DNA of 64,000 nt. Origin: DASUPK01 sp963815045. GTDB taxonomy: Bacteria > Actinomycetota > Thermoleophilia > Solirubrobacterales > 70-9. The notes under the pieces are model-generated. The model did no database searches and was not told the origin of the DNA. It saw only the letters and a program-made list of their open reading frames with translations. The stretch spans positions 1,054,001 through 1,118,000 of the forward strand of contig CAWFET010000002.1 of assembly GCA_963815045.1 (NCBI GenBank), written 5' to 3'. Numbering within the stretch: position 1 is the stretch's first letter; each line of letters starts with the position of its first letter. Positions 1 to 8,458 of the stretch are shown in pieces. A program made the position numbers and the translations under genes.

Positions 1-2
1 TT

Positions 3-569
3 CTGCTCACCGATACGGTCGGTTTCATCAGGAAGCTGCCCCACGCGCTCGTCGAGGCCTTCAAGGCGACCCTCGAGGAGACCGTTCTCGCCGATCTCAT
101 CCTCCATGTCGTCGATGGCTCGGGGCCCGAGGAGGAGCGAATGGACTCGATCTCCGCCGCGGATGCCGTGCTCGACGAGATCGGGGCCGGGGAGTCGCCC
201 CGGCTGCTCGTCATGAACAAGGTCGATCTCCTGGACGCCGAGGAGCGCCGTGAGCTCAGGCTCCGTCATCCCGGCGCGGCCCAGGTCTCCGCGGAGACCG
301 GGGAGGGGCTCGAGGAGCTGCGATCGCGGATCGCCTCCTCGATCACCGAGGGACTCACCGAGGTGGAGTTGCTCGTACCCTTTGACGCCGGTGAGCGTCT
401 TTCTGAGCTTCACGAAATCGCTGGTGACCTCGAGCGTGAAGATCGCGAGGACGGGGTTCTCGTTCGCGCGCGACTACCTGCCCCCCTCGCCGATCGCTTC
501 GCCGATCTTTCGGTCAACGGGCGAGCGGGAGGAGGATCTCGAAACGGAGTTCGAGCCTCCGGCGACTAA
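3..569 (+). CDS. hflX: GTPase HflX, C-terminal part (cut by window edge)
   Basis: This is the 3' part of an HflX-family ribosome-associated GTPase; the reading frame is open to the left edge, so the N-terminal HflX domain and the P-loop lie outside the window. The visible 188 residues begin with the G3 switch-II element DTVGFIRKLPH (residues 4-14), which is diagnostic of HflX, followed by the G4 element NKVD (72-75) and a G5-like SAETGEG. HflX binds 50S subunits and splits stalled or heat-damaged 70S ribosomes. dut follows on the same strand 67 bp downstream. Family assignment is firm; only the C-terminal extent can be judged. Confidence 0.93.
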   Translation: MLTDTVGFIRKLPHALVEAFKATLEETVLADLILHVVDGSGPEEERMDSISAADAVLDEIGAGESPRLLVMNKVDLLDAEERRELRLRHPGAAQVSAETGEGLEELRSRIASSITEGLTEVELLVPFDAGERLSELHEIAGDLEREDREDGVLVRARLPAPLADRFADLSVNGRAGGGSRNGVRASGD

Positions 570-636
570 CGGAGCCGACCCGCTCGAGGGAATTCTCGCC
601 GAGTTGCCGACCGAACCCGTATCTACGCTTGGCGCG

Positions 637-1071
637 ATGGAGGAGCTTCGGTTCACCAAGCTGAGCGAGAAGGCGACGATGCCGACTCGGGCGCACGACA
701 GCGACGCCGGCCTCGATCTCTACGCGGCCGAGGCCGCCCGGATTCCTCCCGGGGCCAGGGTGAGCGTGGGCACCGGCCTGGCGATGGCGGTCCCCGAGGG
801 GCTTGCGGGGCTCGTGCTGCCCCGGTCGGGGCTGGCGCTGAAGCACGGCGTCACGCTGGTCAACTCGCCGGGCCTGATCGATCCGGGATATCGGGGCGAG
901 GTCCGGATCGCGTTGCTCAACACCGACCAGACGATGGACTACCAGTGCAAGCCGGGTGACCGGATCGCCCAGCTGCTGCTGGTTCCCATCGCCACCGCCA
1001 GCCCGATGCAGGCCGACGCGCTCGACACCTCCACCCGTGGCGAGGGCGGTTTCGGCTCCAGCGGTTTCTAG
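637..1071 (+). CDS. dut: dUTP diphosphatase
   Basis: Trimeric dUTPase hydrolysing dUTP to dUMP and pyrophosphate, keeping uracil out of DNA and supplying dUMP for dTMP synthesis. The 144-residue length is normal. The five family motifs are visible: AHDSDAGLDLYA (19-30), PRSGLA (62-67), the motif around D82 with the following PGYRG, KPGDRIAQ (105-112) and the glycine-rich C-terminal RGEGGFGSSG (134-143). The frame is open upstream, but the ATG at 637 fits the family N-terminus and has TACGCT (624-629) ending 7 nt before it with no Shine-Dalgarno, so a leaderless mRNA is likely. It converges on lemA. Confidence 0.95.
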   Translation: MEELRFTKLSEKATMPTRAHDSDAGLDLYAAEAARIPPGARVSVGTGLAMAVPEGLAGLVLPRSGLALKHGVTLVNSPGLIDPGYRGEVRIALLNTDQTMDYQCKPGDRIAQLLLVPIATASPMQADALDTSTRGEGGFGSSGF

Positions 1072-1075
1072 GCCC

Positions 1076-1633
1076 TCAGCTGAAGGAGACCTGCGGGGTC
1101 TCTCGGTCAGCGGCGTCGGTGATCTCGAAGAAGGGCTTGGCGGTGAAGCCGCCCTGATTGGCGATGACCGACCACGGCCACTGCTGGATCCGGGTGTTGT
1201 ACATCTGAACGTTCGAGTTGTAGATCCGGCGAGACGCCTGGATCTCGTCCTCGAGCTCCGACAGCTGGCGCTGGAGCTGCTGGAAGTTCTCGGTCGCGCG
1301 CAGCTGCGGATACTGCTCAGCGACCACGCGCAGGCCGCCCAGGGCTGAGCTGAGCTGGCTCTCGGCCTTGCTCGCCTCGGCGGGGCCGCTCGCCTGCATC
1401 GCTGCGGCGCGCGCCTGCGTGACCTTCTCGAAGGTCTCGCGCTCATGTGTCGCGTAGCCCTTGACTGACTCGACGAGGTTCGGGATCAGGTCGTGCCGCC
1501 GCTTGAGCTGGACGTCGATGCCGCTCCAGGCCTCCTCCGTGCGGTTGCGGAGGCTGACCATGTTGTTCCTGGCGAAGACGTAGATCAGGCCCGCGAGGAC
1601 CAGCAGCCCGATCACGATCAGCACGATGACCAT
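1076..1633 (-). CDS. lemA: LemA family membrane protein
   Basis: LemA family protein, 185 residues, with one N-terminal membrane segment (about 2-22) followed by an alpha-helical domain. The family hallmarks are present: NNMVSLRNRTEEAWSGIDVQ just after the membrane segment, then RRHDLIPNLVESVKGYA and a late YNTRIQ..P element. Biochemical role is unknown for most LemA proteins. A TAGGAT box (1641-1646) ends 7 nt before the start codon with no Shine-Dalgarno, so it probably has its own leaderless promoter although it follows gatD on the same strand. It ends 4 bp from dut (convergent). Confidence 0.9.
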   Translation of the reverse strand: MVIVLIVIGLLVLAGLIYVFARNNMVSLRNRTEEAWSGIDVQLKRRHDLIPNLVESVKGYATHERETFEKVTQARAAAMQASGPAEASKAESQLSSALGGLRVVAEQYPQLRATENFQQLQRQLSELEDEIQASRRIYNSNVQMYNTRIQQWPWSVIANQGGFTAKPFFEITDAADRETPQVSFS

Positions 1634-1643
1634 GGCGAGGATC

Positions 1644-2396
1644 CTATCCAGTTGACGCGGCGCGAAGGGCGGATTCGTGCGACGCCGTCTCGAGCTCGTC
1701 CGGCAGGGGGGCCAGATCGGGCCTCCTCCCGGTGCGGCGCTCGATCGCCAGGCCGATCAGATGGTCGGCCAACCAGGCGTTCTTGGGGAGCAGGGGGCCG
1801 TGGAGGTAGGTCCCGATCAGGTTCAAACGCTTCGTCCCCTCCATACCGTCCCGGTCGTTGTTCCCGTGCCCGTGCAGGACACGCCCGAGGGGCTCGGCAT
1901 CGGGCCCCAGGAACGTGCGACCGCCGTGGTTCTCGAATCCGGCCAGCACCTGAGGGCCACCGCCGAGGTCCGCCTCGATTGAGACGTTGCCGATCAGACG
2001 GGGACCCTCTTCACGCACGGTCTCGAGGTCCGCGACCCCGAGTCCCGGGATCGAATCGTCGCCCAGCTGGTAGCGGTGGCCGAGCAGCTGGTACCCGCCG
2101 CAGACGGCCAGGAGAGCCGCGCCGTCCTCGACGGCCGTGGCGATGGCGGCGCGCTTTGAGCGCAGCATGTCCTCGGCGACGAGAACCTGGTCGCGGTCCT
2201 GGCCGCCCCCGATGTAGATCAGGTCGTGGTCGGCTGGATCGAAGCTCTCGCCGGGGCCCGATGCCGAGTAGCGGAACGGAATGCCGCGCCATTCGCACCG
2301 GCGCTGGAGGAAGAGGATGTTGCCGCGGTCCGCGTAGATGTTCATTTGCTCCGGGTAGAGGGCGAGCAGCCTGAGCTCGGCGGAGGCGGCGCTCAT
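1644..2396 (-). CDS. gatD: Lipid II isoglutaminyl synthase, glutamine amidotransferase subunit GatD
   Basis: Class I (CobB/CobQ-like) glutamine amidotransferase, 250 residues, the GatD partner of MurT. The pair amidates the D-glutamate of lipid II at the cytoplasmic membrane. The catalytic cysteine is C99 in AVCGGYQLLG and the matching histidine H199 lies in GTYLHGPLLPKN. The N-terminus YPEQMNIYADRGN is typical of GatD/CobQ-like proteins. It overlaps the methyltransferase gene by 4 nt, and murT lies directly upstream of that, so the three are almost certainly one operon. Assignment as GatD rather than cobyrinate synthase rests on the linked MurT and on length (CobB and CobQ are much longer). 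Confidence 0.92.
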   Translation of the reverse strand: MSAASAELRLLALYPEQMNIYADRGNILFLQRRCEWRGIPFRYSASGPGESFDPADHDLIYIGGGQDRDQVLVAEDMLRSKRAAIATAVEDGAALLAVCGGYQLLGHRYQLGDDSIPGLGVADLETVREEGPRLIGNVSIEADLGGGPQVLAGFENHGGRTFLGPDAEPLGRVLHGHGNNDRDGMEGTKRLNLIGTYLHGPLLPKNAWLADHLIGLAIERRTGRRPDLAPLPDELETASHESALRAASTG

Positions 2397-3130
2397 GAGG
2401 GGATCTCCAGGAGCACGACGGTGGAGTCGGCCTCGCTCTCGCTCGAGCTGATCTGCCGCCTGCCGGCGGCACGGAAGCCGGCGTCGGCCCCCTCGCGCTC
2501 CAGCGTCTCCGGGGGGATCCGGTAGAGGATCTCGTCATGGATGTCGCGCTCCATGTGCCCGTCGGGTGAGACGGTCTCGCGCAGCCTGCGGACCGTGAGG
2601 GCGTCATCGCCGACCTGCACCCAGAGGGGCTCGCTCGAGAAGACCCAGCCGTCGATCTCCCGCATGTCGGGCAGGATCTGCGTCGACGCCGTGCCCGCGC
2701 TGAGCAGGGTGGACTCGTCGACCACGGTGAGCGCGAGCATGCCGCCTGGCGCCATCACCTCGCGGAGGCGGGCGAGCAGTGGTCCGCGCGCCTGGGTGTC
2801 CAAGACCTGGATGACGTGGAGGGGGCCGATGACCAGCGCCGGGGCGACCGGCAGAGCGACCTCGGCCGGGGAGCCGAGATCCGCCGCGACGATGGAGAGC
2901 GATACGCCGCGCTGCTCCGCGACCCGCTCGAGCTCTCGGATCAGGTCCAGGTCGCGCTCCATCGCGATCACCTCGTGCCCGTGTCCGGCGAGGTGGAGGG
3001 AGACCCGGCCCGCCCCGGCGCCGAGCTCGGCGACGGGGCCTCCGGCTTCCTGGGCCAGCTCGACCCAGAGCGGAAGGTCCCCGCCGTAGGAGCCGAACTC
3101 CACCTCCTGCCATACCGAGGGGGAGGTCAT
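2393..3130 (-). CDS. Class I SAM-dependent methyltransferase inside the murT-gatD operon
   Basis: A 245-residue protein with a Rossmann methyltransferase fold: the SAM-binding glycine motif AELGAGAGRV is at 34-43, an acidic residue follows in MERDLD at the end of strand 2, and a PGG motif sits near 142. The substrate cannot be read from the sequence. It overlaps gatD by 4 nt at its 3' end and murT by 4 nt at its 5' end, so it is translated with both halves of the lipid II amidation enzyme. A role in envelope chemistry is inference from position only. Confidence 0.8.
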   Translation of the reverse strand: MTSPSVWQEVEFGSYGGDLPLWVELAQEAGGPVAELGAGAGRVSLHLAGHGHEVIAMERDLDLIRELERVAEQRGVSLSIVAADLGSPAEVALPVAPALVIGPLHVIQVLDTQARGPLLARLREVMAPGGMLALTVVDESTLLSAGTASTQILPDMREIDGWVFSSEPLWVQVGDDALTVRRLRETVSPDGHMERDIHDEILYRIPPETLEREGADAGFRAAGRRQISSSESEADSTVVLLEIPS

Positions 3131-4503
3131 TGCCAGTAGTCCGCCGCTAGGCCGCGCCTGGCGAGCATCGTGCGGAGCTCGAGCAGGGCCGTGTAGGTGG
3201 GCAGCGCGAAGAGCCGCTCAGGTGCGGCGGTGACGGCCGCGTCCAGCGAGCCCTCGATCGGGCCCATGACCTCGATCGCCTCCTCCGGCCAGCCCGCGTA
3301 CTTGAGGCGCAGGGCCATCTCCGGCGCCCGGGTGCCGGCGCAGACGACCCTGCGGACCGCCCCGGCCAGCAGCTCGAAGTCAGCGTCCCAGATCCAGGAG
3401 ACGTCTCGCCCGTCGGCGATCCGGTCGTTGAGCGCGAGCCAGAGGTCGATGCCGCCGTTCGAGGACTCGAGCGTCAGCGTCCGCAGCACCTCGTTGGCGC
3501 CGGCGGGGTTCTTGATCAGCAGGATCGAGACGGGTTTGCCCGAGACGTCGATGGTCTCGACGCGGCCGAACACCGCGCGCATGGACTCGAGCCCCGCGCG
3601 CACCTGGTCGAGGGATACATCGGAGCGGAGCCCGGCGGCGACGGCGGCCAGGGCGTTGTAGACGTTGTAGAGGCCGGGGAGCGGGAGATCGACCGTCAGC
3701 TCGCCCTCCGGGGTCACGATCCGAACCCGGGAGCCCGAGATGCCGTGCAGCTCGATCTCGGTCGCCGCGATGTCGGGCGCCGGCCGGTCGGCGTGGCAGT
3801 TCGGGCAGATGTAGTGGCCGAGATGCCCGACGAAGGCGCGCTCGTACGAGTACGGGGCGCCGCAGCGGCGGCAGTGCTTCGCGTCGTGGGCGTGCTGGAG
3901 CTCCGGGAGGGCCTGGCTCGTGTCCTCGATCCCGAAGTAGGTGACGCCCGGGCGGCGGCGGAGCTCGCGGTCGCGACCGAGGTCGGCGATCAGGGGATCG
4001 TCCGCGTTGAGGGCGAACTCGCAGGATCCCTCCAGCGAGGCCACGAGCAGGGCCCATTCGTCGGCGAGCCGCTCGAGCTCGCCGTAGCGGTCGAGCTGGT
4101 CGCGAAAGAGGTTCCCCAGGACCAGGAGGCGCGGCCGCAGGTCCGGGGCCACACGAGGCAGCCAGGCCTCGTCGAGCTCGAAGAGGCCCTCGTGACCCGA
4201 CTGCTCGAGAAGCGCGGTGGCCACGCCCCAGTGCATGTTCGACCCGGCCCGGTTGTGGACCGGATCGCGACCGGCGGCCTCGAGGATCCCGGCGATCATG
4301 CCCGCGGTCGTCGTCTTGCCGTTCGTCGAGCTCACCACGATGGAGCCATGCTCGAGGCCTGATGCAAGTCGCTCGATGGCGTCCGGCGCCATCCGGACCA
4401 GGACGCGGCCGGGCAGGGTGGTCCCACCGCCACGGCCGCTGCGCCGGCTGAGCGCGCCGATGCCGCGCGCAACCCGGCGCTTCGCCTCGAAGAGAGCGCT
4501 CAT
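3127..4503 (-). CDS. murT: Lipid II isoglutaminyl synthase, Mur-ligase-like subunit MurT
   Basis: MurT, 458 residues: Mur ligase central domain with the ATP loop SSTNGKTTTAG (58-68), the motif NLFRDQLDRYGE (131-142), an inserted Cys4 zinc ribbon (C211, C214, C233, C236), and the C-terminal DUF1727 domain containing KNPAGANE. With GatD it uses ATP and glutamine-derived ammonia to convert lipid II D-glutamate to D-isoglutamine, which later 3-3/3-4 cross-linking in Gram-positive walls depends on. It starts 12 bp downstream of the diacylglycerol kinase gene and overlaps the methyltransferase gene. All expected motifs are intact. Confidence 0.95.
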   Translation of the reverse strand: MSALFEAKRRVARGIGALSRRSGRGGGTTLPGRVLVRMAPDAIERLASGLEHGSIVVSSTNGKTTTAGMIAGILEAAGRDPVHNRAGSNMHWGVATALLEQSGHEGLFELDEAWLPRVAPDLRPRLLVLGNLFRDQLDRYGELERLADEWALLVASLEGSCEFALNADDPLIADLGRDRELRRRPGVTYFGIEDTSQALPELQHAHDAKHCRRCGAPYSYERAFVGHLGHYICPNCHADRPAPDIAATEIELHGISGSRVRIVTPEGELTVDLPLPGLYNVYNALAAVAAGLRSDVSLDQVRAGLESMRAVFGRVETIDVSGKPVSILLIKNPAGANEVLRTLTLESSNGGIDLWLALNDRIADGRDVSWIWDADFELLAGAVRRVVCAGTRAPEMALRLKYAGWPEEAIEVMGPIEGSLDAAVTAAPERLFALPTYTALLELRTMLARRGLAADYWQ

Positions 4504-4515
4504 CGCCTGGCCAGG

Positions 4516-5412
4516 TTAGGCGGGCGGCGCCGGCGCGATCACCCGGAGGGCGCGCTCGAGCGTGCGGATAGTCGCCGGAAGGTCGGTGAGGTGCTCGCCG
4601 TCGGCGTACACGGCGAAGTCGCGGTCGGCGCTGATCTCGACGGTCGCGCCGCGCATCTCCCTGACCTCCTCGTTCTCGAGATGCTCGCCCTTGAACACCT
4701 TCGGCAGCCCCCTGATGTAGCGAAGCTTGCTCACGTCGCTGACGGTGATCACGTCGAGCAGCCCGTCGTCGAGCTGCGCGTGGGGCGCGATGAACATCCC
4801 TCCGCCGTACGCCTGGCTGTTGCCGACCGCGACGGAGTAGCCGGCGAACTCGAGTGGCTCGCCGCCGTCCAGGACGACTCGGAACGAGGCCGGCTTCCAG
4901 GCGGCCAGCGTCCTGAACGCCGCGTACGCGTAGACGAGGTTCCCGCGGATGAACGTGGCCTCGTTCGCGATCCGGTTGGCGTCCGAGTCGAAGCCACAGG
5001 AGGCGATGCACAGGAACCGCCGTCCGTTCGCCTCACCGACATCGATCTCGCGAACGTTTCCCTCGGCGAGTACGGCGACCGATTCGGAGGGCTCCTTCGG
5101 GATGCCGAGCACCCGGGCGAGGTCGTTGCCGCGGCCGCCGGGGATGATCCCCATGGTCGCGGTCGTCTGCGCCAGGGCGCCGCCGATCGCGCCGACCAGG
5201 CCGTCGCCGCTCATCACCACCGGGATCTCACCGGCCTCGGCGGCCGCCTTGGCCTCGCTGACGCCGTGCTCCAGGCTCTCCGTTCTGACCACGCGATAGG
5301 CGACCTCCCGCCCGGCGAGCTCGCGCTCCACCTCGGGCAGGAGCTTCAGGGCACGGCCGCTCGCGGAATGCGGGTTGACCAGCAGCAGGTGGCGGCGTTC
5401 CGGGCTGATCAG
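4516..5412 (-). CDS. Diacylglycerol kinase / YegS-type lipid kinase, probable non-ATG start
   Basis: Soluble DAGK-catalytic-domain lipid kinase phosphorylating diacylglycerol or a related lipid. GDGLVGAIGGAL corresponds to the family GGDGT..E loop, followed by GIIPGGRGNDLARVLG and a C-terminal YADGEHL. Using the first standard start (GTG 5331) would remove the conserved N-terminal strand LLLVNPHSASGRA, which is encoded in frame between that GTG and a TAG stop at 5419-5421. Translation therefore probably begins at a rare codon such as CTG 5412; the exact start is unresolved. It lies between a methyltransferase gene and murT in an envelope operon. Confidence 0.85.
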   Translation of the reverse strand: MISPERRHLLLVNPHSASGRALKLLPEVERELAGREVAYRVVRTESLEHGVSEAKAAAEAGEIPVVMSGDGLVGAIGGALAQTTATMGIIPGGRGNDLARVLGIPKEPSESVAVLAEGNVREIDVGEANGRRFLCIASCGFDSDANRIANEATFIRGNLVYAYAAFRTLAAWKPASFRVVLDGGEPLEFAGYSVAVGNSQAYGGGMFIAPHAQLDDGLLDVITVSDVSKLRYIRGLPKVFKGEHLENEEVREMRGATVEISADRDFAVYADGEHLTDLPATIRTLERALRVIAPAPPA

Positions 5413-5433
5413 GTGAATCTATTGGGAGGGCGC

Positions 5434-6099
5434 TCAGGCGGCGCGGCGGGCGACGAAATACGTACCTTCGGCCGCCTGGCCGCGCTCGACCTCGGAAAGG
5501 CCGGCCTTGCGGAAGCCGCGCTCCAGCACGGAGTCGGGCGTGTAGAAGGGGGTGCGCTCGCCCCAGGTCGCCGCGACGACCGCGAACCCGCCCGGGCGAA
5601 GCACGCGCGCGATCTCGCCGAAGAAGGGAGGCACGTTGAGCTGGGTGACCAGGTCGAAGGAGTCGTCGTCAAAGGGAAGGTGGGAGGCGTCCCCGACCTT
5701 GAAGGCGACCCGCCCGTCGGGATCGAGCCCGATCCGGTCCTGCGCTCTGCGAACCATCTCCTCGGAGAGGTCCATGCCGCGAACCCTGGCGTGGGGGAAC
5801 TCGCGGGCGATCAGCAGCGCCCCGTCGCCGAGTCCGGTGCCGATGTCGAGCGCTCGCTCCGGCTCGGGCCGGACGTGCAGCAGGGCGGCCGCGAGCGGGG
5901 CGAGGTGAACCGGTCCAGCGCTATCGACGCGCTGACCCCAGTTCGCCGCCCGGCCCTCCCAGTAGCGGTGGCTGATGCCGCGGAGGAGCGGCCAGGCGAA
6001 GGGCGCGTGCGCCACGAGGCCGTTGATCGCTCGGCCGGCCAGGCGGTTTCGCCTGCTCGGTGGTGCGGGATCCGTGCCGGTCGCCACGGGGCCGATCAT
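5434..6099 (-). CDS. Class I SAM-dependent methyltransferase (UbiE/type 11-like)
   Basis: A 221-residue methyltransferase with LDIGTGLGDGALL as the SAM-binding motif, MDLSEEMV at the ribose-binding acidic position, VGDASHLPFDDDSFDLV and VLRPGGF: the classic UbiE/Methyltransf_11 series. The substrate is unknown. The frame stays open far upstream, antisense to the cyclophilin gene, but ATG 6099 leaves a sensible 28-bp divergent gap. It is the first gene of the minus-strand run that continues into the lipid kinase and murT, so a lipid or envelope substrate is possible but unproven. Confidence 0.82.
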   Translation of the reverse strand: MIGPVATGTDPAPPSRRNRLAGRAINGLVAHAPFAWPLLRGISHRYWEGRAANWGQRVDSAGPVHLAPLAAALLHVRPEPERALDIGTGLGDGALLIAREFPHARVRGMDLSEEMVRRAQDRIGLDPDGRVAFKVGDASHLPFDDDSFDLVTQLNVPPFFGEIARVLRPGGFAVVAATWGERTPFYTPDSVLERGFRKAGLSEVERGQAAEGTYFVARRAA

Positions 6100-6127
6100 C
6101 GCAGGCCCCGCGAGTAGGCTTCGGCGC

Positions 6128-6778
6128 TTGCGAGCGGGGCGGACAGCGCTTGCGGCTCTGCCGGCGATCGTGCTGCTGGCGGGCTGCGGAGGAGGTGGAG
6201 GAGGAGAGACCTCGAGCGTCGCCCTGCCGGCGGGCTGCGCCAAGGTCTCGCAGCCGCCTGCGAAGCAGGTCCACCTGGCCCGTCCGACCGAGAGCCTGAG
6301 CGGGCCCGCCACCGCGACCGTGGTCACCAGCTGCGGCGACTTTGAGATCGCGCTCGACACGGCGAGGGCCCCGAGGACGACGGCCTCGTTCGCCTACCTT
6401 GCACGGCACGGCGTCTACAACGACACCACCTTCCACCGGATCGTCCCCGGGTTCGTCATCCAGGGCGGAGATCCGACCGGCACGGGCACCGGCGGTCCTG
6501 GCTACTTCGTCGACGAGACGCCGCCCAGCAGCCTCTCGTACACGCGAGGGATCGTGGCCATGGCCAAGAGCCCGGTCGACCCGCCGGGACGCTCCGGGAG
6601 CCAGTTCTTCGTAGTGACTGCCGCCGACGCAGGATTGACGCCGGACTACGCGCTGGTCGGGCACGTCGTGGGCGGCCTCGACGTGGTCCAGCGGATCGAG
6701 CAGCTCGGCACGCCGGGGCCGAGGGGCGCGCCGAAGGCGCCGGTTCTGATCAGGTCGGTGACGGTGAAGGGCAGCTGA
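6128..6778 (+). CDS. Peptidyl-prolyl cis-trans isomerase, cyclophilin-type lipoprotein
   Basis: Exported cyclophilin, 216 residues from TTG 6128. The N-terminus is a lipoprotein signal peptide with lipobox LLAGC (lipidated C20), followed by a glycine-rich linker and the cyclophilin domain (FHRIVPGFVIQGGDP, SGSQFFV, LVGHVV). It should speed prolyl isomerisation during folding on the outer face of the membrane. The frame is open upstream, but TTG 6128 gives the ideal lipoprotein N-terminus and has TAGGCT (6115-6120) exactly 7 nt upstream, consistent with a leaderless transcript. Its stop codon overlaps the peroxiredoxin start by 1 nt. Confidence 0.9.
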   Translation: MRAGRTALAALPAIVLLAGCGGGGGGETSSVALPAGCAKVSQPPAKQVHLARPTESLSGPATATVVTSCGDFEIALDTARAPRTTASFAYLARHGVYNDTTFHRIVPGFVIQGGDPTGTGTGGPGYFVDETPPSSLSYTRGIVAMAKSPVDPPGRSGSQFFVVTAADAGLTPDYALVGHVVGGLDVVQRIEQLGTPGPRGAPKAPVLIRSVTVKGS

Positions 6779-7233
6779 TGGCGAAGCTCAGGGTGGGTGA
6801 CAAGGCACCGGACTTCGAGCTCGAGGGCACGGGCTCGCGTCCCTATCGGCTCACGGACTTCGCCGAGACCGGCGTCATCCTCGCCTTCTACCCCGGCGAC
6901 TTCACACCGGTCTGCACCCGGCAGTTCTGCTCGTATCGCGACGACGGCGACCGCATCGAGGCGCTCGGGGTGCCGATGATGGGCATCTCGCCCCAGACCG
7001 TCGACTCGCATGAGCGCTTCGCTGATCAGCACGGGCTGACGGTGCCGCTGCTCTCCGACCCCGGCAAGAAGGTGGCGCGCGCCTATGGCGTGGTGGGCCC
7101 GGGCGGGTTCATTCGCCGGGCGATCTTCCTCGTCGACGGCGAGGGCATCCTCCGCTACAGGCACGTCGCGCTCTTCGGCCTGCGCTACCAGGACGTCGGG
7201 GACCTGGAGCGAGCCGTCGCCGCTCTTCCCTGA
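6778..7233 (+). CDS. bcp: Peroxiredoxin, PrxQ/Bcp type
   Basis: Thiol peroxidase of the Bcp/PrxQ class, 151 residues, reducing hydrogen and alkyl peroxides with electrons from thioredoxin. The peroxidatic cysteine C46 sits in TPVCTRQFC and the resolving cysteine C51 five residues later, the PrxQ helix-alpha2 arrangement. The N-terminal GDKAPDFEL is typical. It is translationally coupled to the upstream cyclophilin lipoprotein (stop and start overlap) and is followed 1 nt later by an alpha/beta hydrolase gene, so the three probably share an mRNA. Confidence 0.95.
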   Translation: MAKLRVGDKAPDFELEGTGSRPYRLTDFAETGVILAFYPGDFTPVCTRQFCSYRDDGDRIEALGVPMMGISPQTVDSHERFADQHGLTVPLLSDPGKKVARAYGVVGPGGFIRRAIFLVDGEGILRYRHVALFGLRYQDVGDLERAVAALP

Positions 7234-7234
7234 G

Positions 7235-8089
7235 ATGGCGGAGAAGCTCGAGCCGGCCCCATTCGAGCTCGACTCCTCGGGGACCACGCTCAGCGGCGAG
7301 GAGGTGGGGGAGGGGAAGCCGGTCGTCCTCCTGCACGGCATCACGGCAACCCGGCGCTACGTGCTTCACGGCTCCCTCGCCCTCGCGCGGCGGGGATACC
7401 GCCAGATCTCCTATGACGCACGGGGCCACGGCGAGTCGGCGCCGGCCGGGGACGGCCGGTACGGCTACGGCGAGCTGACCGGGGACCTGCGGGCCGTGGT
7501 CGCCGATCGCGTCGGGGAGGGCCGACCCGCGCTCGTCGGGCACTCGATGGGCTGTCACACCGCGGTGTCGCACGCGCTCGACCATCCGGACGAGGTGGCG
7601 GCGCTGGTCCTCGAGGGCCCGGTGACGCTCGGCCTTCCGGCGACCGAGGAGACGCTCTCCTACTGGGACGGGCTCGCGGACGGTCTTGAGGGGGGCGGGG
7701 TCGCGGGGTTCATGGAGGCCTATGAGGCCAGTCTCGAGACCGATCCCGGCTGGACCGAGACGGCCATCCGGATCACGCGCGAGCGGATGCAGTTCCATCG
7801 TCATCCCGAGGCCCTTGCCAGGGCCCTGCGCGAGGTTCCGAGGTCGCTGCCCTTCGAGGGCCTCGCTGAGCTCGAGACGCTCGATGTGCCCGCGCTCGTC
7901 GTCGCAAGCTACGACGAGGCCGATCCCGGCCATCCGTACGCGATCGCCGAGGAGTGGGCGGAGCGCCTGCCGCGTGCCCGGCTCGTCAGCGAGGAGAAGG
8001 GCAAGTCGCCGCTCGCCTGGCAGGGCGGCCGCCTGTCGCGCGCGATCGCGGACTTCCTGGACGAGCCGGGGGTCCGGGCGCGACAGTAG
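7235..8089 (+). CDS. Alpha/beta hydrolase
   Basis: An alpha/beta-fold hydrolase of 284 residues. Visible elements are the oxyanion-region HG (VVLLHGITATR, 31-40), DARGHGES (61-68) and the nucleophile elbow VGHSMGCH with S104. A GHPYA element near the C-terminus precedes the expected acid/His region, but the terminal histidine is not obvious, so catalytic competence is not certain. It is coupled to the peroxiredoxin gene with a 1-nt gap. Esterase, lactonase or haloperoxidase-like activities are all possible. Confidence 0.83.
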   Translation: MAEKLEPAPFELDSSGTTLSGEEVGEGKPVVLLHGITATRRYVLHGSLALARRGYRQISYDARGHGESAPAGDGRYGYGELTGDLRAVVADRVGEGRPALVGHSMGCHTAVSHALDHPDEVAALVLEGPVTLGLPATEETLSYWDGLADGLEGGGVAGFMEAYEASLETDPGWTETAIRITRERMQFHRHPEALARALREVPRSLPFEGLAELETLDVPALVVASYDEADPGHPYAIAEEWAERLPRARLVSEEKGKSPLAWQGGRLSRAIADFLDEPGVRARQ

Positions 8090-8100
8090 CCGGCCACTTC

Positions 8101-8106
8101 TATATT
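8101..8106 (+). promoter_or_regulatory. -10 box of a probable leaderless promoter
   Basis: TATATT ends 7 nt before GTG 8114 with no Shine-Dalgarno between, placing the predicted transcription start on the start codon itself. It is the clearest single example of the pattern that recurs across the window. No convincing -35 hexamer is visible. Confidence 0.5.
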
Positions 8107-8113
8107 TCATCGC

Positions 8114-8452
8114 GTGGGAGACGACGACGGCTATCCGATCCACTACGCGGCCGTGAAGCGCGGCACGCCGGTCTTCGCGGCCGACGGCCAGCAGGTCGGG
8201 ATCATCGACGAGGTGGTCGACAACTACCGGGAGCGCATCCTGGACGGATTCGTCATCGAGAACACCCAGGGCGAGCTCCGCTTCGTCGACGCGCCGGAGG
8301 TGGCTCGCACCGCCGAGCGTGCGGTCCGCCTGACGATCGACTCCGCCGCGGCGGCTCAGCTGCCGGCGCCGGAGCGCGGCGCCCCGGAGTTCGCTCCCCG
8401 CCGCGCGGGTCGGCTCGGCAAGCTGCTGGGCGGCAACTGGCGCCGGCGCTAG
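8114..8452 (+). CDS. PRC-barrel-like protein of unknown function
   Basis: A 112-residue soluble protein starting at GTG 8114. The N-terminal half (GTPVFAADGQQVGIIDEVVD followed by DGFVIENTQGE) has the alternating beta pattern of PRC-barrel or DUF2171 domains, small barrels often found in stress-related proteins and in RimM. The C-terminus is basic (RRAGRLGKLLGGNWRRR) and could bind nucleic acid or membrane phosphate, but nothing shows this directly. It sits between a hydrolase and a convergent DUF72 gene and appears to have its own leaderless promoter. Confidence 0.7.
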   Translation: MGDDDGYPIHYAAVKRGTPVFAADGQQVGIIDEVVDNYRERILDGFVIENTQGELRFVDAPEVARTAERAVRLTIDSAAAAQLPAPERGAPEFAPRRAGRLGKLLGGNWRRR

Positions 8453-8458
8453 CGCCGC

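Noticed and set aside
4591..6117. A 508-codon plus-strand ORF antisense to the lipid kinase and methyltransferase
   Set aside because: It has no recognisable domain and mirrors two well-supported minus-strand genes.
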